Origin: Phytohabitans suffuscus
Lineage (GTDB): Bacteria; Actinomycetota; Actinomycetes; Mycobacteriales; Micromonosporaceae
NCBI RefSeq assembly: GCF_011764565.1
Contig: NZ_AP022871.1
Location: 2,852,320-2,916,319, forward strand
Reading direction: 5' to 3'
Length of the DNA stretch: 64,000 bases
The position numbers and the translations under genes were made by a program. This document shows positions 38,275 to 47,099 of the stretch, piece after piece. A model generated the notes under the pieces. The model was not told where the DNA came from and made no database searches. It was given only the letters and a program-made list of their open reading frames with translations. The first letter of the stretch is position 1. The number at the start of each line of letters is the position of its first letter.

Positions 38275-39119
38275 GTGACTTCTACGCCCTGCTCGCTGTT
38301 TTCCGGGCCGGAGTAGACGCCCTTGAGCGGGGGCACGTCGCCGTACTCGCGGCCACGCCCGACCACGACGTGCCGCTCGCCGACCGGGATGCCGTTGGTG
38401 GGGTCGAAGGCGGTCCACCGGCCGACCCACCACTCCACCCAGGCGTGGCTCTGCCCCACGACCGGCTCGCCGATCGCCGCGGCGGGCGAGGGGTGCAGGT
38501 AGCCAGAGACGTAGCGGGCCGGCGTGCCCATCGCCCGCAGCAGCCCCACGACGAGGTGGCTGATGTCCTGGCAGACGCCCTTGCGCTGGCGCCACGCCTG
38601 CACCGCGTCGGTCTGCACGCCGGTGGCGCCCGGCACGTACTCCACCTCTTCGCGGACCAGGGTGCAGGTGGCCATCGCGGCGGCGTGCGGGGTCGGGTGG
38701 TCGCCGCGCACCCGCTCGGCCACCTCGGTCAGCCCCTCGTCGAGTGCGGTGCGCGGGGTCGGCAGCAGCAGCTCGTGCCACCGGTCAACGGTCTCCGGCA
38801 CGGTCAGCTCGGCCCAGCTGGCTCCGGCGTCGCTGGCGATCAGGTCGCCGGCCGGGAGGGTCTCGACCGTCGCGGTCGCGGTGACCTGCAGCGTCTCGTG
38901 CGCGGCGTGCACGTCGAACGCGGTGACGACCGTGCCCCAGTAGTCCTCGTACCGGTAGGTGCGGGCCGGCGGCCACACCTCCACCCGCGCGTCGAGCACC
39001 GCCTGGCGGGCCTCGTTGCGGGGTGACATGCGGGCCTCGTTGTACGACGCGCCCGCCGACCCCTCGTACGTGAAACCGGTCTTGTGCTGCACCCGCAGCC
39101 GCCAGCTGGACGCGCTCAC
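38256..39119 (-). CDS. Transglutaminase-like family protein
   Basis: 287 residues. An N-terminal beta-rich domain (residues 1-110, VQHKTGFTYEGSAGASYNEARMSPR) precedes a papain-like core with Cys in QRKGVCQDISHLVVGLLRA, His in GQSHAWVEWWV and Asp in WTAFDPTNG, so the catalytic triad is complete. It begins at GTG 39119 in a GTGA overlap with the alpha-E gene. This trio is conserved in many bacteria (Rv2409c-Rv2411c type) and has been proposed to make or cleave a peptide or amide bond; no product is known. Confidence 0.9.
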   Translation of the reverse strand: MSASSWRLRVQHKTGFTYEGSAGASYNEARMSPRNEARQAVLDARVEVWPPARTYRYEDYWGTVVTAFDVHAAHETLQVTATATVETLPAGDLIASDAGASWAELTVPETVDRWHELLLPTPRTALDEGLTEVAERVRGDHPTPHAAAMATCTLVREEVEYVPGATGVQTDAVQAWRQRKGVCQDISHLVVGLLRAMGTPARYVSGYLHPSPAAAIGEPVVGQSHAWVEWWVGRWTAFDPTNGIPVGERHVVVGRGREYGDVPPLKGVYSGPENSEQGVEVTVTRLR

Positions 39120-40099
39120 GCCACCGCCTCCGAGACCCAGAGCACCGCCGAGGTCTGGCGGAAGTAGCGGCGCGACACCGCGTCGTTGACCTGCGAGCAG
39201 GTGCGCTCCAGCCCGGCGAGCACCGAGCCGAGGTCGGCCATCAGCTCGTCGGCGCCGCGAAACTCCAGATTGGTGCGGGAACGGCCGACGATCCGCTGGG
39301 CGTCGGTGGTGACGCCGGCCCGGCTGTGGTCGGGCTCCAGCTCGGCCAGGCACGACTCGGCCGTGGAGAGCGCGGCGAAGACCGAGCGCGGGAAGAGGCG
39401 GTCGAGCAGCAGGAACTCGGCCGCGTGCCGGTCGTCGAGCGAGCCGCGGTAGGTGCGCAGGTAGGTCTCCCACGCGCCGCACGAGCGGAGCAGGGTGAGC
39501 CAGGACGGGATGCTGCCGCCGGCCCGCACGTGGGTGGAGAGCAGGCGGGCGGTCATGTCGACCCGCTCCACGCTGCGGCCCAGCACCAGGAAGAGCCAGC
39601 CCTCGTCGCGGCTCATCGTCGCGTCGGTCAGGCCGGCGAGCACCGAGCAGCGCTCGCGCACCCAGCGGAAGAACGCGTGCACACCCTGCTGCTCCACCCG
39701 GCGGCGGGCGTCGGGCAGGCCGTGCCAGGTGGCGTTGAGCGTCTCCCACATCTCCGACGAGACCGTCTCGCGGGCGCCGCGGGCGTTCTCCCGGGCGGCG
39801 GCGAGCGCGCCGACGACCGAGCTGGGGTTGTGCTCGTCGAGGCCGAGCAGGCCGACGACGCGGGCCGCGGAGACCGGCCCCTCGATCGACGTCGCCTCGC
39901 CCCTCGGGTCGGACGCGCCCGGCGACTCCGCGAGGGACACGCCCATGACCCCGAGCAGCGAACGGCAGGCGGTCTGCTCGTCGACCCACGGGTCGGCGAG
40001 CATCCGGTGCAGGTGGACGTCGAGGATGCGGGCGGTGTCCTCGGCACGCTCGACGTACCGGCCGATCCAGTACAGGGACTCGGCGATGCGACTCAGCAC
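39116..40099 (-). CDS. Alpha-E domain-containing protein
   Basis: A 327-residue, almost entirely helical protein starting MLSRIAESLYWIGRYVERAEDTARILDVHLH, the signature of the alpha-E family. A later block is SRDEGWLFLVLGRSVERVDMTARLLS. No catalytic residues are known. It overlaps the ATP-grasp gene by seven bases and the transglutaminase gene by four, showing tight coupling, and probably bridges the two enzymes. Confidence 0.92.
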   Translation of the reverse strand: MLSRIAESLYWIGRYVERAEDTARILDVHLHRMLADPWVDEQTACRSLLGVMGVSLAESPGASDPRGEATSIEGPVSAARVVGLLGLDEHNPSSVVGALAAARENARGARETVSSEMWETLNATWHGLPDARRRVEQQGVHAFFRWVRERCSVLAGLTDATMSRDEGWLFLVLGRSVERVDMTARLLSTHVRAGGSIPSWLTLLRSCGAWETYLRTYRGSLDDRHAAEFLLLDRLFPRSVFAALSTAESCLAELEPDHSRAGVTTDAQRIVGRSRTNLEFRGADELMADLGSVLAGLERTCSQVNDAVSRRYFRQTSAVLWVSEAVA

Positions 40100-41715
40100 T
40101 GAGCCTCCCGGGCGCTCCGCTGGCTCGTGGCGGCCGGCGGCCGCCCGGACCGTGCGGACTGTTGCTGTTGCTGCTGCTGGACGGCGACCGGGCCGGCGAC
40201 CGGACCCGGGTCGGGGCTGCGCGGGCTCGGCACGACCACGATCGGCGCCTCCTCCGGCGGCTCGGGCTCGGCCGCGCCGGGTGTCTCGGTGAGCACCCAG
40301 GTGTCCTTGGAGCCGCCGCCCTGGCTGGAGTTGACCACCAGGGCGCCCTCGGGCAGCGCGACCCGGGTCAGCCCGCCGGGCAGCACCCAGACGTTCTCAC
40401 CGTCGTTGACCGCGAACGGGCGCAGGTCGACGTGGCGGGCGCGCAGCCTGTTGCCGACCAGCGTCGGGACCATCGACAGGGCCACCTCGCGCTGCGCGAT
40501 CCACCCGCGCGGGTCGAACTCGATCCGCTCGCGGACGGCGGCGAGCTGCTCGTCGGTGGCCTGGGAGCCGATCACGATACCCGCGCCGCCGGAGCCGTCG
40601 ACCGGCTTGAGCACCAGCTCGTCGAGGTGGTCGAGCACGTGCTCGAGGACGTCGGGGTCGTCGTCGAGCCGGTGCGTCTCGACGTTGGGCAGGATCGGCT
40701 CCTCGTTGAGGAAGTAGCGGATCAGGTCGGGCACGTACGTGTACAGCAGCTTGTCGTCGGCCACCCCGTTGCCCACCGCGTTGGCGATCGTGACCCGGCC
40801 GGCACGCGCGGCGTTGAGCAGGCCCGCGCAGCCGATCACCGAGTCGGCCCGGAAGTGCACCGGATCGAGGAACTCGTCGTCGATACGCCGGTAGATGACG
40901 TCGACCCGCTGCTCACCGGCCGTGGTGCGCATGGCCACCTCGTTGCCGACGCAGACCAGGTCTCGCCCCTCGACGAGCTCGACGCCCATCTCGCGGGCCA
41001 GCAGCGCGTGCTCGAAGTACGCCGAGTTGTGCACGCCGGGGGTGAGGACCACGACCGTCGGCTCGTGCACCCCGACCGGCGCCGCGGCGCGCAGGGCCCG
41101 CAACAGCTGACCCGGGTATGACTCGACGGGCTGGATCCGGGTCGCGGCGAACACCTCGGGCAGCACGTGCGCCATCGCCCGCCGGTTTTCCATCACGTAG
41201 CTGACCCCGGAGGGCACCCGCACGTTGTCTTCGAGCACCCGGAACGTGCCCTGCTCGTCGCGGATCAGGTCGACGCCCGCTACGTGGATGCGCACGCCGT
41301 TGTGCGGGTTGATGCCGGCCGCCTCGCGGTGAAAGTGTGCGCTGGTGACCACGATCCGCCGGGGCACCACCCCGTCGGCGAGCACCTGACCCGCGCCGTA
41401 CACGTCGTCGAGGAACGCCTCCAGCGCGCGGATCCGCTGCGCCACGCCGACCTCGACGGTGCGCCACTCCTGGGCGGCGATGATCCGCGGCACGATGTCC
41501 AGCGGGAAGGGCCGCTCCACACCTTTGAGGGCGAACGTGATGCCCTGGTCGAGGAACGCCCGCGCCAGCACCTCCGCGCGGATGCCCAGCTCGGCGCTCG
41601 ACAGGGGCTGGAGGGTGGCGTGCAAGGCCTCGTACGTCGGGCGGGGCATGCTCGGCTCGCCGAACATCTCGTCCCAACCCGGGCCGAGGCGGTAGTCCTC
41701 GAACAAGTCCGCCAT
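40093..41715 (-). CDS. Circularly permuted ATP-grasp protein with poly-Gln tail
   Basis: 540 residues. The conserved core includes GVRIHVAGVDLIRDEQGTFRVLEDNVRVPSGVSYV (near 145-180), the LDELVLKPVDGSGGAGIVIG ATP loop (near 350) and VVNSSQGGGSKDTWVL (near 450). The last 70 residues are a Pro/Glu-rich, disordered extension with a run of seven Gln near residue 515, which the family core does not need. First gene of the three-gene operon; predicted to form peptide or amide bonds. Confidence 0.92.
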   Translation of the reverse strand: MADLFEDYRLGPGWDEMFGEPSMPRPTYEALHATLQPLSSAELGIRAEVLARAFLDQGITFALKGVERPFPLDIVPRIIAAQEWRTVEVGVAQRIRALEAFLDDVYGAGQVLADGVVPRRIVVTSAHFHREAAGINPHNGVRIHVAGVDLIRDEQGTFRVLEDNVRVPSGVSYVMENRRAMAHVLPEVFAATRIQPVESYPGQLLRALRAAAPVGVHEPTVVVLTPGVHNSAYFEHALLAREMGVELVEGRDLVCVGNEVAMRTTAGEQRVDVIYRRIDDEFLDPVHFRADSVIGCAGLLNAARAGRVTIANAVGNGVADDKLLYTYVPDLIRYFLNEEPILPNVETHRLDDDPDVLEHVLDHLDELVLKPVDGSGGAGIVIGSQATDEQLAAVRERIEFDPRGWIAQREVALSMVPTLVGNRLRARHVDLRPFAVNDGENVWVLPGGLTRVALPEGALVVNSSQGGGSKDTWVLTETPGAAEPEPPEEAPIVVVPSPRSPDPGPVAGPVAVQQQQQQQSARSGRPPAATSQRSAREAQC

Positions 41716-42070
41716 GCCTACCCCGCTCCGCCGCTCGGCGCTGGTCCGCCGTCGTGGTCGGGGCCTGTAGCGTCACGGCTCCCACTCATGGCCTGACGCT
41801 ACGCCGATCTCGTTGCGTCGGGGTAACAGGATCTTGTGAGGCTCGTTCTTGGAACGGTCCGGCGGCACGGGACCTGCCGCCGGACCGACGAGCGCGGCAC
41901 GCCGGGAACGGGGGACCCGGCGGGGCTCTGCGCTCACCAGCAACGGTACGCCCAATGGACGCCAGGATCCGGTAGGCCCGAGCTGAGATCTCACTGAGAG
42001 CGAATCAGCCCCGGGACGGGCATACCGGAAACTATCCTGGCGCCCGGGGGAAGCGTAGGGAGGGGTGGCC
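41716..42070. other. Divergent, structured intergenic region
   Basis: 355 bp between the ATP-grasp gene and the DedA gene, with no supported gene. It contains a perfect 12-bp hairpin CGGTCCGGCGGC/GCCGCCGGACCG (41855-41887), then a second GC-rich stem bounded by GAGCGC/GCGCTC (about 41890-41936). No known riboswitch core could be matched fully. Confidence 0.5.
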
Positions 42071-42688
42071 GTGGCAGACCTGCTCACGAGCGTCACCTCG
42101 CCCCTGACCGCCTATCTGTTGCTGATGGCCCTGCTGGCCATGGACGCCTTCGTGCCGGTCGTGCCCACCCAGGCCCTGATGATCACGGTAGGCGCGCTCA
42201 CCGTCTACGGCGAGCTCAGCCTCCCGGTCACGATCGCCGTCGGCGCGCTCGGCGTCTTCGGCGGCGACCTCGTCTGCTACCTGCTCGGGCGCTCGGCCCG
42301 TAAGCCGGGAGCGCAGGCCGAGACGCCGGTCCGCGGGCGGGCCCGCCAGGCGGCGATGCGCTTCACCCGAGGGCTGCGCCGCCCAGGTCCGATGGTGTTC
42401 CTGTTGTGCCGGTTCGTCCCTGGTGGGCGGATGGCCGCGTGCTTCCAGGCCGGCCGCGTGCGCTACCCGGTCCGCCTCTTCCTCGCCTACGAGGGGGCGG
42501 CCGCGCTGCTCTGGTCGGCATACGGCGGCCTGGTCGGCCACCTCGGCGGCACGGCGGTCACCCAGTCGGCCTGGCGCCTGGTCGCCGTCGCCGCAGTGGC
42601 CGCGGGGATCTTCGCCGCGGCCGGGTGGATCCTCGCCCTGAGCAGCCGGACGCCCGCCAACGAGCGGGCCGACGCCGCCCAGGCCTGA
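42071..42688 (+). CDS. DedA/VTT family membrane protein
   Basis: 205 residues with about five hydrophobic segments. The family pattern is visible as VPVVPTQALMITVGAL, GGDLVCYLLGR, then RFVPGGRMAACFQAGRVRYP, near the FxGRFxPxxR motif of DedA proteins, which act in phospholipid or carrier-lipid scrambling. GTG 42071 is preferred to GTG 42065 because GGGAGG lies seven bases before it. Confidence 0.82.
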   Translation: MADLLTSVTSPLTAYLLLMALLAMDAFVPVVPTQALMITVGALTVYGELSLPVTIAVGALGVFGGDLVCYLLGRSARKPGAQAETPVRGRARQAAMRFTRGLRRPGPMVFLLCRFVPGGRMAACFQAGRVRYPVRLFLAYEGAAALLWSAYGGLVGHLGGTAVTQSAWRLVAVAAVAAGIFAAAGWILALSSRTPANERADAAQA

Positions 42689-42774
42689 GGTCTTGGAACC
42701 GATGCCACCGACCGGAGCGATGCCCGCGGGAGCACCCGGCCCGCAGGTGACGCGGACCGGGGTAAACCCGTCAA

Positions 42775-42804
42775 AGTTTCTCAGTCCACAGTTTCTCAGT
42801 CCAC
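42775..42804. repeat. Perfect 15-bp tandem duplication
   Basis: AGTTTCTCAGTCCAC occurs twice in a row. The second copy contains the stop codon of the flavoprotein gene, so the last codons were duplicated into the spacer. Confidence 0.9.
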
Positions 42805-44199
42805 CTCGTGCAGCATGAGCTGCCGGCCCGCCTCCGCGATCGAGCCGGAGAGCGACGGGTAGATCGTGATGGTGTGGGCCAGCTGGTCGACGGTGAGGTG
42901 GTTTTCCACCGCCATCGTGATCGGCAGGATCAGCTCGCTGGCCTTGGGCGCCACCACCACGCCACCGACCACCGTGCCGGTCGCCGGGCGGCAGAAGAGC
43001 TTGACGAAGCCGTCGTGCAGGTCCTGCATCTTGGCCCGGGCGTTGCCGGACAGCGGCAGCATCACCGAACGGGCCGGCACCTTGCCGGAGTCGACCTCGC
43101 CCTGCGTCACGCCGACCGAGGCGAGCTCGGGGTCGGTGAAGACGTTCGCCGAGACGGTGCGCAGCCGCAGCGGCTGGACCGCCTCGCCCAGCGCGTGCCA
43201 CATCGCGATCCGGCCCTGCATGGCGGCGACGCTCGCCAGCGGCAGCACGCCGGTGCAGTCGCCGGCCGCGTAGATGCCCGGCACGTTGGTGCGCGACACC
43301 CGGTCGACGCCCAGGTAGCCGCCCTTGGCCACGTCCACCCCGTACGTGTCGAGGCCCAGGTCGGCGGTGTTGGGCACCGAGCCGACCGCCATCAGCGCGT
43401 GCGAGCCGGACACGACCCGGCCGTCGCCCAGCTCGACCCGTACGCCGTCGCCGTCGCGGCGGACGGACGAGGCGCGGGAGTTGCCGAGCACGGTCATGCC
43501 CCGGGCCCGGAAGACCTCCTCGATCACCGCCGCCGCGTCGGCGTCCTCGTGCGGCATGACCCGGTCGCGGCTGGACACGAGCGTGACCTTGACGCCCATC
43601 GCCAGGTAGGCGCTGGCGAACTCGGCGCCGGTCACGCCGGAGCCGATCACGATGAGGTGGTCGGGCAGCTCAGGCAGGTCGTACACCTGGCGCCAGGTCA
43701 GGATCCGCTCGCCGTCCGGCACCGCGTCGGGAAGCAGGCGCGGCGTGGCACCGGTCGAGATGAGCACCGTAGACGCGTCGACCGAATACTCGGAGTTACC
43801 GCCCTCCGGCGCGATCCTCACCTGATGGGTGTGACCGAGCGTGTCGTCACCGAGACGCGCCCGGCCGTGCACGAAGGTCACGCCCGCCTTGATCAGCTTG
43901 GCGTGGATATCACCCGACTGCGCCAGCGCGAGTCGCTTGACCCGCGAGTGCACCGCCCGGGCGTCCACCGTCACCGCCTCCAGACCGTCCGAGTGGACCC
44001 CGAACTCCTCGGTGTCGCGGTAGCCGGTCACCACGTCTGAGCTGGCGATAAAGGTCTTCGACGGCACACAGTCGGAGAGCACGCAGGCCCCACCCGCCCC
44101 GTCCGCCTCGACGACGGTGACATCGGCGTCTAGCTGGGCGGCGACAAGCGCGGCTTCGTACCCCGCCGGACCGCCACCGATGATCACGATGCGACTCAT
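42796..44199 (-). CDS. NAD(P)H-quinone reductase, LpdA-like flavoprotein
   Basis: A 467-residue pyridine nucleotide-disulfide oxidoreductase family protein. It has an FAD fold RIVIIGGGPAGYEAALVAA, GGACVLSDCVPSKTF near residue 38, an NAD(P) fold LIVIGSGVTGAEFASAY near 180, and a FAD-binding GIYAAGDCTGVLPLASVA near 305. The spacing Cys-(4)-Cys and lack of the C-terminal HxxxxE motif of lipoamide dehydrogenases match mycobacterial LpdA (Rv3303c), a quinone reductase. ATG 44199 follows a G-rich ribosome site. Confidence 0.88.
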   Translation of the reverse strand: MSRIVIIGGGPAGYEAALVAAQLDADVTVVEADGAGGACVLSDCVPSKTFIASSDVVTGYRDTEEFGVHSDGLEAVTVDARAVHSRVKRLALAQSGDIHAKLIKAGVTFVHGRARLGDDTLGHTHQVRIAPEGGNSEYSVDASTVLISTGATPRLLPDAVPDGERILTWRQVYDLPELPDHLIVIGSGVTGAEFASAYLAMGVKVTLVSSRDRVMPHEDADAAAVIEEVFRARGMTVLGNSRASSVRRDGDGVRVELGDGRVVSGSHALMAVGSVPNTADLGLDTYGVDVAKGGYLGVDRVSRTNVPGIYAAGDCTGVLPLASVAAMQGRIAMWHALGEAVQPLRLRTVSANVFTDPELASVGVTQGEVDSGKVPARSVMLPLSGNARAKMQDLHDGFVKLFCRPATGTVVGGVVVAPKASELILPITMAVENHLTVDQLAHTITIYPSLSGSIAEAGRQLMLHEVD

Positions 44200-44257
44200 T
44201 TTCCCCCAGAAGGATCCGACACGCTCTGTCGTATTCTCCCCCACCGGTCCGCCGGGC

Positions 44258-44263
44258 TATCGT
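44258..44263 (+). promoter_or_regulatory. -10 hexamer of the GGCT-like gene
   Basis: TATCGT seven bases before GTG 44271. Confidence 0.5.
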
Positions 44264-44270
44264 CATCGCC

Positions 44271-44726
44271 GTGCGTCATTACGCCGCGTACGGCTCAAAC
44301 CTCGATCCCGCTCGGATGCGTGCTTACTGTCCGCATTCGCCCATGGTCGGCACCGGCTGGCTGGAAGGCTGGCGCCTCACCTTCGCCGGGGAGGAGGTGC
44401 TGGGTTGGGAAGGCGCGGTCACCACGATCGTGGAGTCACCGGGTGACCGGGTCTTCGTCGCGCTCTACGACGTACACCCCTGGGACGCCTCGCAGCTCGA
44501 CGAGGTCGAGGGCGTCGTGGCGGGGACCTACCGCAAGCTCACCGTGCGGGTGGTCACCCTCGACGGCGAGATGACCGCGTGGGTCTACGTCTTCGACGGC
44601 TACGAGGGCGGCATGCCCACGGCCTGGTACCTCTCCGAGATCGCCAACGCCGCGGAAAAGGCGGGCGCCCCGGACGACTACGTGGCCCAGCTGCGCGGCC
44701 GCCCCACCAACACCGCCTCGCCCTAG
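44271..44726 (+). CDS. Gamma-glutamylcyclotransferase-like protein
   Basis: 151 residues of the GGCT/AIG2 fold. The substrate loop YAAYGSNLDPARM lies at the N-terminus and the acidic catalytic position is in QLDEVEGV near residue 80. These enzymes release 5-oxoproline from gamma-glutamyl compounds; the real substrate here is unknown. It is convergent with the next gene. Confidence 0.85.
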   Translation: MRHYAAYGSNLDPARMRAYCPHSPMVGTGWLEGWRLTFAGEEVLGWEGAVTTIVESPGDRVFVALYDVHPWDASQLDEVEGVVAGTYRKLTVRVVTLDGEMTAWVYVFDGYEGGMPTAWYLSEIANAAEKAGAPDDYVAQLRGRPTNTASP

Positions 44727-44730
44727 CCGG

Positions 44731-45498
44731 TCAGGAGGCGCCGTTGGTGGAGGTCGCCGGCTCGGTGCGGACCAGGTGGAGGGCGCTGTCCAGCAGCCCC
44801 ACCAGCTCGACCCGCTCGGCCGACTCCAGCACCGAGAACGCGTCCGCGGTGATCCGGTCGGTGACCGCCTCGGCCCACATGCGCCGGCGCACGAGCGGGC
44901 CGACCGGCGGGTAGGGCGGCTGCCACCCGAACGCCACGGCGCCGGCCTCACCGTCGGGGCCCGCGATGATCGCCTCAAGCGGCGTGAGGCCGCTCGCCCG
45001 CACCGCGAGCAGGTGGCCGCCGCCCCGGTACTCCCGGAGCAGGTGGAGCAGGACGGCCGCGCGGGCGCCCGGCGCGTCCTCGGGCACGGGCATCGCGCGC
45101 CACGCGGCGAACAGCGGCATCCCGGCCTGGTCGGCCGACACCACGATCCGCTGGGCCAGCTCCACCAGGCGCCCCACGCGCGGGAAGCTCTCCAGGTGCT
45201 CGATGCCCCACCGGCAGCACTCGGCGAGCCGCGTGGCGGCCACCTCCATCGGCGGCACGACCCGGCGGGCGGCCTCCCACCCGTCGAGCACCGCGTCAGG
45301 GGCGATGAAGCCGAGCGCCGCGGCCACGGTGTCGGTGCGCACGTCGCCGAGCGCGCCGCCGCGCCCCGCCACGTAGAAGGCCCAGCCGGACAGGCCCATC
45401 ATGCGGGCCCGGCGCAGCGTGCGCGGATCTTCGCTGAACGCCCCACCCAGCTCCAGCACACCCGCCTTGGCGGCGGCCGCGGCCTGTTCGGGGGTCAC
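44731..45498 (-). CDS. Conserved hypothetical protein, SCO6745-like
   Basis: A 255-residue soluble, mostly helical protein. The pattern near the N-terminus (MMGLSGWAFYVAGRGGALGDV), followed by ALGFIAPDAVLDGWE, resembles the actinobacterial SCO6745 family (recollection), whose function is unknown. GTGA overlap with the coiled-coil gene upstream makes it the third gene of an operon starting with the beta-lactamase-fold hydrolase. Confidence 0.65.
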   Translation of the reverse strand: MTPEQAAAAAKAGVLELGGAFSEDPRTLRRARMMGLSGWAFYVAGRGGALGDVRTDTVAAALGFIAPDAVLDGWEAARRVVPPMEVAATRLAECCRWGIEHLESFPRVGRLVELAQRIVVSADQAGMPLFAAWRAMPVPEDAPGARAAVLLHLLREYRGGGHLLAVRASGLTPLEAIIAGPDGEAGAVAFGWQPPYPPVGPLVRRRMWAEAVTDRITADAFSVLESAERVELVGLLDSALHLVRTEPATSTNGAS

Positions 45499-46349
45499 CC
45501 GCCAGATTGTGCCTTCCCGATGCGGTCCGGGTCGAGAGCTTCCAGGGCACCCTCCACCTCACCGGTGTGCCGCCGCGCGGCGGCCACCGCCCGCTCGGCC
45601 GTCTTGCGGGCCACCTTGCGGCGGCTCAGCTCCTCTTCGGCCGCCGCCCGCCGGCGCTCCACCTCGGCCAGTTCGGCCTGGATGTCGGCGAGGTCGTCGA
45701 CACCGCGCTGCTCGGCCTTCACCGCCCGGTCGAGGTCGCTCTCGGCCTTGCGCTGCGTGGCCTGGGCGGCGGCCAGCTCCCTCCGCAGTGGACCGCGCCG
45801 GTCCTCGACCTTGGCCGCCGGGCGCTCCGGCACGGCTTCCTCCGCCGTCACCAGGCGCAGCTGGGGCCGTGGCACCTCGCCGAAGCCCGCGTACGCCACG
45901 GCGCGGACCAGCCGCCCGGACCGCACCTGGACGGCCACGTCCTCATCGGACAGCGCGGCGGTGAGCGTGTTTTCCACCTCGCCCAGCGGCAGTTTGGCCC
46001 GGGACAGCCCGGGATCGGCCGCGAGCGCGAGCTTGCGGGCCTCGTCGACCAGGCCGGCGACGGCCTGCCGGCGCTGCGCGGACAGCTGGCGCAGCTGCGC
46101 CCCCTTGAGGTCGCGCTGGGCCGCCCGGAGCGCGCGGGACAGCTCGACCAGCTCGACCATCAGATCGGGGCGCTGGATGGCGAGCAGGTTGACCAGCCAC
46201 GCGGCCACGGTCGGCTTGCGCAGCTTGGCGATCTCGCGGGCGGCGCCGGCGTCGCCAGCCGCCCTGGCCTCCGCCACCGCCTCGTCCCGGGCGGCGATGA
46301 AGCCCTCCGGAGACGCGCTGTACAGGCGCTGGCCGACCTCGCCCCGCAT
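45495..46349 (-). CDS. Coiled-coil hypothetical protein
   Basis: 284 residues. The first 90 contain FIAARDEAVAEARAAGDAGAAREIAKLRKPTVAAWLVNLLA. Residues 180-270 form a long Ala/Glu/Arg coiled coil. There is no signal peptide or membrane segment. The start overlaps the stop of the MBL hydrolase (TGATG). Function unknown; a structural or nucleoid-associated role is possible. Confidence 0.7.
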   Translation of the reverse strand: MRGEVGQRLYSASPEGFIAARDEAVAEARAAGDAGAAREIAKLRKPTVAAWLVNLLAIQRPDLMVELVELSRALRAAQRDLKGAQLRQLSAQRRQAVAGLVDEARKLALAADPGLSRAKLPLGEVENTLTAALSDEDVAVQVRSGRLVRAVAYAGFGEVPRPQLRLVTAEEAVPERPAAKVEDRRGPLRRELAAAQATQRKAESDLDRAVKAEQRGVDDLADIQAELAEVERRRAAAEEELSRRKVARKTAERAVAAARRHTGEVEGALEALDPDRIGKAQSGG

Positions 46350-46978
46350 CAGTTGATCGTAGTCCCGGGCTGCAGCCAGGCGTAGTCCGTGCCGGAGAGC
46401 CGCCCCAGGTGCGTGTTGACGATCTTCAGGCCGCGCTCGTTGAGGATGCCGTCGTGCAGCGCGTACGCCCGGCGGGGGCGCACCGCCCGGGTGAACTCGA
46501 TCGCCTCGGCGAGCTTGAGCCAGGGCGCGGAGATCGGTACGAACAGCGTGCCGACCTCGGCGCCGAACGGCGGGTCGAACGAGTCGCCGGGGTGGTAGAT
46601 CTCACCCTCGACGAGGTAGCCGAGATTGGGCACCCGCGGGATGTCGGGGTGGTTGACCGCGTGCAGCCCGCCCCACGCGCTCACCTCGAAGCCGGCCGCC
46701 TCGAACGAGTCCCCCGACTCCACAGTGGTCACGGCGGCGCCGAGCCGGTCCAGAGTGGAGGCGGTGCCGGGGTGCGCGTACACCCGCAGCGACGGGTTTC
46801 GCTCGCACGCCTCGGCCACCGCGTCGACGTCGACGTGGTCGGGGTGCTCGTGCGTGACCAGCACCGCGTCCGCCCCGTCGAGCGGCTCCCGCCCGCTGAA
46901 CTCACCCGGGTCGACGACCAGCACCGCGCCGTCGCGCTCGATCCGTACGCAGGAGTGGCCGTACTTGGTCAACCTCAT
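46349..46978 (-). CDS. MBL-fold metal-dependent hydrolase (UlaG-like)
   Basis: 209 residues. THEHPDHVD near residue 43 is the metal-binding HxHxDH motif, further His residues lie in YAHPGTAS and GLHAVNHPD, and the metal Asp is in YHPGDSFDPP. ATG 46978 is set by GAGGAGGT six bases upstream. The substrate is unknown; relatives hydrolyse lactones or phosphoesters. First gene of a three-gene operon. Confidence 0.88.
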   Translation of the reverse strand: MRLTKYGHSCVRIERDGAVLVVDPGEFSGREPLDGADAVLVTHEHPDHVDVDAVAEACERNPSLRVYAHPGTASTLDRLGAAVTTVESGDSFEAAGFEVSAWGGLHAVNHPDIPRVPNLGYLVEGEIYHPGDSFDPPFGAEVGTLFVPISAPWLKLAEAIEFTRAVRPRRAYALHDGILNERGLKIVNTHLGRLSGTDYAWLQPGTTIN

Positions 46979-47099
46979 CGTGACCTCCTCGTCCTCCAAC
47001 CGTGACTACCCGGAACGCAGTCTGCAGGAACCGCGGGACGGCTGTGGCTCGTCCCAGGAAACACCAGTGGCAGACAGCGATCCGTCAGGGGGCAGATAG

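Noticed and set aside
41890..42010. c-di-AMP (ydaO) or TPP riboswitch before dedA
   Set aside because: A GGGAACGGGGGACCC block and two CTGAGA strings are present, but the partner motifs (GGGGTGAA and TCAGCTAA for ydaO; GGGGTGC and AACCTGAT for TPP) are missing.
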